Source of the DNA: Topomyia yanbarensis
Taxonomy: Eukaryota; Arthropoda; Insecta; Diptera; Culicidae
Length of the DNA: 64,000 nt
Assembly: GCF_030247195.1 (NCBI RefSeq)
Contig: NC_080671.1
Span: forward strand, 98,505,845-98,569,844
Direction of reading: 5' to 3'
Position numbers and translations under genes: made by a program. Of this stretch, positions 55,690 to 64,000 are shown piece by piece; the stretch's first letter is position 1, and the number at the start of each line of letters is the position of its first letter. The notes beneath the pieces are model-generated. The model was given only the letters and a program-made list of their open reading frames with translations, ran no database searches and was not told the DNA's origin.

Positions 55690-58260
55690 AGACGCAACTT
55701 TGGATGCTATAGTTAGAATGTTCGGACGCAATTCAAGAGCAAATGTTGTGATTTATCCAACTAAATGAAAGTGGTGAAACTGGTTCTGTACCAACGAATG
55801 GAGCCTACACGACGTCACTACGGAACGTTTGAACGAAGCACAATTGCGCCGCCATCGCCGAGACTGTACAAATTTACGCTGCGCTGCCATCACCGCATCA
55901 CGGAAGTCCCCAAGCGCTTCTACGCACTTGTGCTACCAGCCAGCGTCCAGCTTAGTCATTCCGACCCTGCGTTCGGAAGTCGTGAGGGGTCTTCCAAGTT
56001 CCCTTCTCAGACGAGTATTATTCTTTAAATGACGATCCGCTTCCTGAAAACCTTCTGGTTTCCAGCATGTCATCGAGTACATCACGTATATGCAATATGT
56101 CGTGACGCTTGAAACGTGGTTCGAGGTTGTACTACCAAAACGTCAGAAGGCTAAGGACGAAAATCGAGCGCTTGTACTTGACGGCGACTACGATGGTTAT
56201 GTTCTGATAGAAACTTGGGTTGATGATCGTATTACATCGATACAGCTCTTCGGGGATTTTTACGCGGTTCATCGTGCTGATCGAAGCGCACGTAGCAGCA
56301 TCCATGGTCGCAACGGTGGATTTCTAATCGCTGTTTCTTCCGCGCTTGCCTCCTATAAATTTGGTGTGGATAGTTCCTCAAGCATTGAAGCTGTTTGGAC
56401 GATGATTACTACACAGACGAAGAAATAATTTATTGGAGCTGTTTACATTCCTCTAGAAAAGGACTTGACTGCTCTTTTGCGTAACTCCATCTAGACTCTT
56501 TTAGGCGCGCTTCTTCTCAGGTAGATGCAAACAAGGTGATGATAGTACTTGATTTCAATCAACCAAGACTCATGTGGGTTTCTTCTGGACGTGGATACGC
56601 TTACCCTAGCCCCGTTATCCTGGACAACAAATCCTGCCAGTCGCTTACTTCTGGACGGGATGGCTTTTCACTGATTAAATCAAATAAGCACGATTTCCGA
56701 CCATCAATCTCGTTTTCTGGACCTTATCATCGGCAATGGGAATGCTTTGCCTGAGTGTTCGTCTCTTTGGATAACTATCCTCCCGCTTTAGAAATATCCA
56801 ATCCCATTATTAGTTCACCACAATATGTAGAAGCTTTAGCTGTGAATCGTCCTAATTTTTGCAAAACTAATCTAGTAGCACTAAGCCGCTTCTTATTGCT
56901 GTCCGACTGAGGTGTTACACCTACAGTACTACTTGATCAAGTCAATGTAGATGCTTCCGTCGATCTCTATAACCGATTACTCCGTGACTGAGTGGAAAAA
57001 TTAGTGCCAAAATATCTACCTCCCAGGAAACCCCCTGGTCCACCGCTATGCTTCGGAATCTGAAAGGCATCCGTGCCAAGGGTCTGTGTGCGTACACAAA
57101 TCGATGATACCCTTTCCTCAAGTCATTTTTCGCAATAGCCAGTATTGAGTACTGCAGTTACAATAAATTGCTGTACAATTGATATGTGAACGGACAATCC
57201 GTCTAGGATGGTCAACAATGCCGAAGTAGCGACTAGAACGGCGCCAAAATGCTCTCTATTTGCCTACTACTTCTCGAGTGTTTTCACGACTAAAGCGCCA
57301 TCTGCCAACTGAGCTCGACTACGCGGCCCGTGATGTTTCCGTTGGTGCGGTGGATATAGATGTATTCATCGTTTCAGAACAATCCGTTTCCTCTGCAATA
57401 CGAAAAAACAAAACCGTCTTATGTTCCAGGACTACGCGCTATGCCTTCAGCTGTTCTGAAAACATAATTATTTTAGCGATCATACTGATGCACCTTTTCA
57501 AGGTGTCACTTCAGCAGCATAAATTTGCCGGTGATTGAAAGTCATGCTTCCGGTACACAAGACAGGTGACAAAAGGAGCACTGAGGAATCACTTCGCTGA
57601 GAGTCGAGTCAAAATTTTTTGAATCGCTTATCTTCGAGGTGCCGTTTTTTGCTATTAAACATTATCTAAGCACATATCACCACGAATTCTTCCCTGGTCG
57701 ATCGGTTGAGACGAATCTAGTTAGCTTCACATCGTTTTGCCTAGAAAATATGTGCACAGAAACTTCAGCTGGACACGGTCTACACAGATCTCAAGCAAAG
57801 CTTGATAAATTAGAATGTACCGCGAGATTCTACCACTGGCTTCGATCCTACCCTGTACACCACGAGGTCATCGTGCAAATTGGTGGCAACGTGTCTGAAT
57901 CCTTTTCTAACAATTCCGAAGTTTTCACAAGGTAGTACACTAGATCCGTTACTATGTTCATTGTTCGTGAATGATGCGGTCTTCGGTCTATAGAAAGGGA
58001 AACTGTGTTTCGTCGATGATTTGAAAATATTTCTTGTCATAAGGAATGAAGCCGATTGTCGTTACAGTGCATCAATGATACATTTTACAACTGGTGTCAA
58101 AGAAACATGTTGGTCCATACTTGTCTGCAAAAACAACTTTATTTGTCTCACGATCATGTCCGTGACCTTTGAATTCTGTTCCGGTATCTGTTTAAAGTCC
58201 AATTTGACATACGTTTATCGTCTTTTTCTAACCATACCGCTTTCAGGGTCGACCTTGAAA
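55690..58260 (+). pseudogene. Degraded Jockey/CR1-type non-LTR retrotransposon
   Basis: Pieces in order, with many stops and frameshifts. Endonuclease: ETWVDDRITSIQLFGDFYAV, HRADRSARSSIHGRNGGFLI, GAVYIP, DFNQP, DHQSRFLDLIIGN. Reverse transcriptase: FFPGRSVETNLVSFTSFCLE, KLDKLECTARFYHWLRSY, then a damaged catalytic box FVDD (58,009-58,020) followed by LKIFLVIRNEADCRY. The middle of the ORF (endonuclease-RT linker and early RT) is shortened, so there has been internal deletion. No intact ORF1 was seen, although 55,765-56,030 may be its remnant. Confidence 0.82.
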
Positions 58261-58394
58261 ATCCAATTCATCAATGTTTCAATAAAAAACTCCAAAAAAA
58301 TCAATAAACAACAAAATAAAAATCGATAGAAGCGTACGAAAGGTGGAAAACGAGAGATTGGTTTTTCCTGATTTTGCGTAATTAGATCCAACTA

Positions 58395-58951
58395 CAGGGT
58401 GCGCCAGCTGGATGTATCCTTTTTCAGCATAAAACAACTTTGCGATTTTCCAGCCAATTTTCACAAGTAAAAGGTATTACAAAACCAGGTTTAGAATACA
58501 ACGTCAATTAAATGACCACTCCCATTTAATACACAAAAAGTAGCTCTTTTGTGAGCATTTTACTTGACATTGGACAAATTTCTGGCTCAATCGCAGCAAT
58601 TTCAGCTCGTATATTAGCTTGGAGTTCGTCAAGGTTCTTAGGTTTGCTAGAATAAACTTTACTTTTCAAGTCTGGTACCGTTAAATCCGTCTGGTACCGT
58701 TAAATCCGGAGAACGAGGAGGCCATTTCAAATCACCATTTTTTGAGTCAAACGCGTCCTGGGAATTTGCTCTGCAAGAACTTAATTTTAGCGGCGGCGGT
58801 GTATCAAGGTGCCCCGTTCGTTTGGTCTTAATCGACTCATAGCTAAAATGGCACTAAATGACGTTTCAGAATTGTGTGTATCTGTCAATCGGCTGGAGAA
58901 TGGCGGAGTTGTTCAATGTTGAAATAGGATACTTCGAGATGGGGCACCCTG
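58395..58951 (-). mobile_element. Internally deleted mariner-like element (557 bp)
   Basis: The left end CAGGGTGCGCCAGCTGGATG and the right end, in reverse CAGGGTGCCCCATCTCGAAG, are inverted repeats with TA at 58,393-58,394 and 58,952-58,953. The minus strand encodes a remnant of a mariner-type transposase C-terminus: NGDLKWPPRSPDLT, then AEIAAIEPE-like and KRATFCVLNG words in shifted frames. The SPDLT segment normally precedes the last catalytic acidic residue in this superfamily. It sits beside or within the 3' part of the gypsy remnant. Confidence 0.75.
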
Positions 58952-58959
58952 TATGCTAC

Positions 58960-60655
58960 AAACTTTATAAATTCAATGTGGGATATAGTCTTTGATCTCT
59001 TGGGTTCAACTCGCGAACGCATCTCTAATAGCTGTTTGAAGACGGTTTCTAAACCATACTCTTGTTCCTCAGACAGGCCAGAATTCCGCTTCTGCATTCC
59101 AGGCAGTACACAATCACTCTCCTGATCCTTTGATGATCCTGCTATCTGTCGCTGTATTCCAGATGATTCGGATCCTTGCTCAGATGATCCACTTTCTGAT
59201 GCTAGTGTTTCTGAAAAGATCTTCTTCAAGTGTGCCACGTATCGCCTGTACTCCTTTCCCGATATGCATGATCTAATTGTTGTATCTCCTTCAGTTTTCC
59301 AAATAACTTCGAATTCTTCTGGTATTAAGTCTGTCTGTAACGTATTAGTTCTCTTCATTCTTTTGGGTATAAACAACCCGATCTCTAATATCAATATCAT
59401 TTTCCCTTGCCATAATTTTGATGCGAAACTAATTACTCTAATTCTCTTGGAGTTTTCCTGTAGAAAAACTGCACCCAATTCAGGAGGGCTTGCATCAGCT
59501 TTTACTATCGTTTTATCTTTCGGATCAAAACATCCGAGCGTGGCGGCTTACTTCCGATTCAGATGACGGAAGACGAAATGACTAAACTGCGTGATGTGAT
59601 GGGCTAATACCATCAAATACGGTGCCCTAAAAACTTAAGCTTTGAAACCGCAATAGCACATTTTTCCCAGTTTAGCTCTACCGCCCTTTCCTGAAGCCTG
59701 TCAAGAACCTAAAACAAAATTAAACTAATGAGAGAACACTACCTTTTGCAAATTTCTGTCATGAATCTCTTTTGTTTCTTCTTCTACAAGTATGTCATCA
59801 AGATACCAGAAGGATCCCTCACAACTCGATAATATTTCTTCCATGATACATTGAAACATCTTAGGTACAGTTACCAGCCCGGAGGGCAAACGTTTGAATC
59901 GAAACAGACTGCAATTGGTGATGAAAATCTTGTAGCATCTCTTGATTCTTCAGTCAACTGATCTTGATGAAATGCTTCGCGAGCTGTCAAGCTTACTCTA
60001 AAAATTTCCTCGTCCAAACCGTGCAAAGTATTCCTCGACAATGGGCATCGGAAAATGCTCTCGAACTATCGCTTGATTCATGCGACGTAAATCCAAACAA
60101 ATTATTGGTTCAACTGCAGCTTTTAACTTCGATGATATCACGCTCACTCAGTTGGTTCAGTTTTCTGTTCATTGCTGTCTCCATTGACATTGGTACTCTT
60201 CGTAGTGGTTGAAACACTGGCTTGACATCTGGATCCATTTCAATGCGCACTTGTACTCCATTGCTCTTGCTAAATGGTTTGAGCTCCTTTGACATCTAGC
60301 TTCTTAGCTGTAGAATCTCCGAGAATATAATTCTGACCACCCTTAACGACGAAAAAATCATGCAACCGTAGCTCTACATCCAATATTGACGTTTGCTTCA
60401 AATTTTCCAACGACATTAAGTGGTTTATCACTACCATATCCTTTTAAAGTCCGAGACAATCCTTTGGATGACTTTAAAAGCAGCAGTTAATTTTTCTGCT
60501 TCATCCTCTCCCATATTTCTACCAAATTCGTACTGCTGACATCGACGGCAAGTTCGACCTCGAGCTGGGCACTCTGATTAATTGGAAGAATTGCCTGACT
60601 GTCCACATGAAAAAAAACGAGTAATTTTCTTCATCAAAGACCTTGGATTGAAACG
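58960..60655 (-). pseudogene. Ty3/gypsy pol remnant (protease, RT, RNase H; integrase deleted)
   Basis: Minus-strand order: a damaged knuckle/protease region ending GGQNYILGDSTAKKLDV (about 60,300); RT start with VQVRIEMDPDVKPVFQPLRR and LNQLSERDIIEV (60,110-60,295); EHFPMPIVEEYFARFGRGNF near 60,000; catalytic YLDD (59,794-59,805); a LKFLGH segment; RNase H start GAVFLQENSKRIRVISFASK (59,478). It then jumps to the C-terminal tail (PEEFEV, GKEYRRYVAHLKKI), so most of RNase H and all of integrase are missing. Frameshifts and stops are frequent. LTRs were not identified. Confidence 0.82.
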
Positions 60656-60659
60656 CCTC

Positions 60660-61289
60660 TTATATCCAGTGGATGCTCGATGTCCGGACCATCCATCTCT
60701 TGCTGTCTTTTAAACTTACACTGCTGATTCCCGCATTACACTGTCGTTCTTCAAATCCTTCGATTTCTTTTAGAATACGATCGTGCTTTAATATAGCTTT
60801 ACGAAGTTCATCCGATCGACAGTTCTCTACAACAATGTCTATAAAATAGATTTCCTTGATTATATCGCACACATTATACGAGTATTTCTCAAAACTGTAG
60901 TTCATTCCTGGTTGGCGTGGACGAATAATGCACTGCGAGATTTTTTCATTAAGCTCTTGTTTTAGTTTACGAAGCGTTCGTCGCTCAACAACATCCTGTC
61001 TTCCAGCTTGAAAGTAAGAATCAAGTAACTCTAAAGCAACATCGTATACCTTCGGCTCCAATGCAACCAAAGACCTGTTATCGTGATCTGGTAAACTAGG
61101 AAAAATTCGTTGTAACTCAACTCCGCCCAGATGAAGTAGCCTTGCTCGCTTCATCTTTTGGTCAGTTATGTTAAATGCATCAAAATAACATTCTAATGAC
61201 CACTTCCAAGTATCCCATTTTCTCGAAAGTTTGATTTTTTCGATTGACACATTCTTTCGTGACGTTACAACGATTTGACGATTCTTCAT
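60660..61289 (-). pseudogene. Ty3/gypsy gag remnant (209-residue open frame)
   Basis: The frame from 61,289 encodes LSRKWDTWKWSLECYFDAFN and a helical, charged sequence typical of gypsy-type capsid (W..W...F..Y), then loses frame near 60,660 where the zinc-knuckle region should begin; CPARGRTCRRC is visible in another frame near 60,550. It is normally the structural protein of the retrotransposon particle. The start codon region contains one copy of the CGTGACGTTACAACG motif (61,258-61,272) within the coding sequence. Confidence 0.75.
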
Positions 61290-63375
61290 TCCATAAATAT
61301 GTTATAACTTTATCAAATGAACGCCTACATCAGAACTTATTACAGATTCGGAAAGTACACAAAATTTCACTAAAGATTCAATAAACATAAACTGAATATA
61401 CTGGAAGAGGATTGTTTTATAACTGATAATGTAACGTGACGTTACAACGCGTCACAGATGAGAACTTTCAACGTATTTCCATAAAAGTCAAAATATCTGC
61501 TCTATAAGATTTTTAACAAGAACGAATCTTCTATGATATTTCTAAATAGCAGACGAATAACTAGGTGTCATTAAATATATTTTTTATTGTTTTGTTTCTT
61601 ATTAAGCATCTTTTAACTTTCGTGACGTTACAACGCTCCTTTCTCAGAAAAGCGATATCTCGTTGCGTTGTAACGTCACGAAAATCTTCAACTTTTCTAT
61701 AACTCTGTAAGTTACGCTGGTGCTATTGTTTTGAGTAAAATTTTAAACATTTATCACATTTAGCCATTTTAATAAAAATTTACTCGAATAACAATATGGG
61801 GTTGTCGAAAAATCACGCTACAGTTTATTTTTTTATTTGTAGCAGAAATAATTGATCAAGCCAAGAATTTTTCTTTCATATCTGTTGTGGATGAATTTGA
61901 GTGATTTGACATATTTATTTATTTGACACGGCTCAATATGGTAGTTTAACGGAGCCAGAATAGCAGCTTTTATCACATATTTCACAAACAAAAATAAACT
62001 GGCAGTATTGCTTTGTTTAATTTGGTAAGGAATCAAGTTCCCGATCCGAGTTTATAGTATGATATTTGTATTGTTGGGCTTAAGCAAGTGGATTTATATG
62101 ACAAAGCGAGCACAATTTAAGCGCCATACAATCGACAGTGCTAAGTGTACTGAAATATTGTATAAATTATAGTTGCAAATATTCAGAGAAAAAGAGCACG
62201 CCACATCGCCGTGATGTTGCGAAAGAATATGTTACATCCAATCGTCAATTCGACGGGTTTTTAAAAGTCTGCAAACACCAATAAACACTCCCTCATCTAT
62301 CTTTTTAAGGCTCATTTGAGATGAGCCAAAGCCTTTTTATCCGACTCTAAGCAATGGAGACGATTTAGTGTGGTCACCCAGATAGGTCCCTGTAGACCCA
62401 ATTATGTTTTCACAACCTCCCGTAAATTCGAATAGATACCCGTCAATATTGGATTTAATACCTCAGGCATTTCGATAATGTAGCTGCTTCGATGATGTAT
62501 TTGGGCGTGTAACGGAAGAATTGGTTAGTTACTAACTGACGGCATGTGCGACTACAACGGAGGTTGCGGAGAACCTTAAAACGGGCGTCTCATCGATGAT
62601 GGCGAAGTGTGGAATGGTTGATTACTGGGGGAAAAGAAATATTCAGGGAACGCATCATTATTCATGGCTAAATACTAACCCGAGAACAAAGTTCGGAAAT
62701 TCCCTCACAACCTTCCATCGCGTGTCCTGGACTACGTTGCTGTTAGCGTGATTGCATCGGAACGTATCATGTAACCAGCGTCTATGAGAGTACAGCGTAG
62801 GTGGACTTTTAAAGAAATATAATGTGACGTTGTTCAATCGTTTATTAAAAATAACTCCTCCAGTGCATTCAAGTGTTGTATATCAAATCTTATATAAAAT
62901 TTTGTTTATTTTCTAAATCTATAATTAGGTTTGATGAAGGAGTTCATTTGAAAAAGTTATAACAGATTTATAGAATGAAGGTTGGTCAAATCGTTGTATA
63001 TAACTGTGTCGAATGTTTCGATGGTATATAACCCCTTAAGCACTTAAGGATATACATTCTGAATTTATGAATATCACGCTAGTATAATTTCCTGTTTACG
63101 AAACAACTTGAATGCGTTTAAATAAACCATACGTAGGAAAATTTAATACTATATCTGATAAATCATTCAAGTGTCTGATAAAAGTTGAATTGCGTGACGT
63201 TACAACGCAAAGTGTATCCTGTTCTAACTTTAGTTCCACATATCCAATAAAAGAAATTGTAGGATTTTTAGAAAAGTATTTTTGAATACAAAGAGAATCC
63301 GGAATATAAATTTGGACAAAATTATAGTTTTTTTGATAAAATTAAAAAATGGGCATTTTTCGTGACGTTACAACG
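61258..63375. repeat. Six exact copies of CGTGACGTTACAACG
   Basis: Plus-strand copies at 61,258-61,272, 61,435-61,449, 61,621-61,635, 63,193-63,207 and 63,361-63,375, and an inverted copy at 61,666-61,680. Spacings of 177, 186 and 168 bp recur between neighbours, but the DNA between copies is not recognisably similar. The motif contains TGACGTTA, close to the CRE/ATF site. It covers the 5' side of the gypsy element, so it may be part of its regulatory region. Confidence 0.9.
61618..61683. repeat. 19-bp perfect inverted repeat (hairpin) built from the motif
   Basis: TTTCGTGACGTTACAACGC at 61,618-61,636 and its exact reverse complement at 61,665-61,683, with a 28-nt loop. In single-stranded form this is a stable stem. 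Confidence 0.92.
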
Positions 63376-64000
63376 CAGAAACAATCAAAACTTCTATTAG
63401 TTCAAAAAGTATTAGTGGTCAAATCAAGAAAAAAATCTTTCTAGTTTTACTGTTGTACACTCAATAACGAATAAATTCCTTTAAACAGATAAAAATTTCA
63501 ATAATAGTTTCATGAAATAGAACTTTTCTTAGAAGTCAATAATTCAGGAGCCATTTTCCGTGAAATTCAACTTACTTTTCTATATATTTTTCAACTATTT
63601 GTAGAAAAGTCAATGGTTGGATTACATAACATTTCAATGATTTAAACACTACCGAATCTAGGAAAAAATATTGTAATACCAAAACAAGACAAAACAAAAA
63701 CGTCATTCTGGTGTACAAGCCCGCGGAATGTGTCGATTGCATATCTTACTGTGCATGCACAGTTTGTAACATTTTCACTAGGCTTCTGAAAGACTACATA
63801 GAAATGTTAAACAGTTGCCAAAAAAATAATTCAAAGGAATAGCATACCAGGGAGCATCAAAACGCCACATTACTCGATCCATCTTCGCGTCTATTCAAAA
63901 ACTACTTCAATTCTTGAAAATCGTAACCGATCTGAAAATTTCCGGTCGAGCCAACCGGTATTACTGGGTTTAACGGAATGCTCGAGTTATCAAAAAAAGG
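61690..64000. other. No recognised gene apart from the motif copies
   Basis: AT-rich except for a GC-richer block at 62,440-62,800 whose frames contain stops and match nothing I know. It could contain the LTR or leader of the gypsy element, but no direct-repeat partner was found. Confidence 0.4.

Noticed and set aside
58885..59478. A 197-residue host gene
   Set aside because: It joins an RNase H start and a gypsy C-terminal tail across an integrase deletion, then runs into a mariner end.
61258..63375. LTRs of the gypsy element as the explanation for the 15-mer copies
   Set aside because: I found no long direct repeat between the 61-63 kb region and the 58 kb side; only the 15-mer recurs. 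Left as unresolved rather than assigned.

Overview
The window looks like nuclear DNA from a culicine mosquito (Aedes/Culex-like; species not determinable). The grounds are a first coding exon of insect ATP-citrate lyase with good splice signals, tRNA-derived SINEs of the mosquito type, I-clade and Jockey/CR1-type non-LTR retrotransposons, a Ty3/gypsy remnant, and many TA- or TTAA-flanked inverted-repeat elements, all in AT-rich sequence. Only one host coding exon was found. Almost everything else that can be identified is transposon-derived.

Layout. 1-900: a dispersed repeat (second copy at 44.6-46.2 kb) running into an I-clade ORF1 fragment. 3.5-6.6 kb: a CpG-rich repeat with ~430-490 bp tandem monomers, interrupted by a TTAA-flanked and a TA-flanked element. 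7.0-7.3 kb: reverse-strand ORF1 fragment. 8.17-8.41 kb: first coding exon of ATP-citrate lyase (minus strand), with its introns on both sides; a candidate upstream promoter and noncoding exon lies at 17.65-17.95 kb. 9.0-22.7 kb: terminal-inverted-repeat elements, two of them large foldbacks, two SINEs, short tandem repeats, and a nested stack at 20.3-21.7 kb. 22.7-23.1 kb: Jockey/CR1-type reverse transcriptase fragment.

23.9-34.6 kb is the clearest structure: an old, AT-rich, frameshifted I-like element on the plus strand is split by a complete, ORF-intact I-clade element of about 6.2 kb on the minus strand (27,244-33,426), with an exact 15-bp target-site duplication. The younger element carries ORF1 (RRM-like region plus three zinc knuckles) and ORF2 (endonuclease, reverse transcriptase, RNase H and a terminal CCHC motif), overlapping by 8 nt.

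35.8-36.1 kb holds a candidate plus-strand core promoter and first exon. The CpG-rich satellite recurs at 38.7, 42.6 and 50.3 kb, always in the same orientation. 47.9-50.05 kb is bounded by inverted arrays of a GGCATAATGGAC-type minisatellite and contains a retrotransposon 3' fragment. 55.7-58.3 kb is a degraded Jockey/CR1-type element. 58.4-61.3 kb (minus) is an internally deleted Ty3/gypsy element with a mariner-like element at its 3' side. From 61.26 to 63.38 kb one 15-mer, CGTGACGTTACAACG, occurs six times exactly, once as a perfect 19-bp hairpin; I know no explanation for it.

How the parts relate: transposons have inserted into transposons, and paralogous repeat copies in the same window serve as empty-site controls, so the insertion order can be read in several places.
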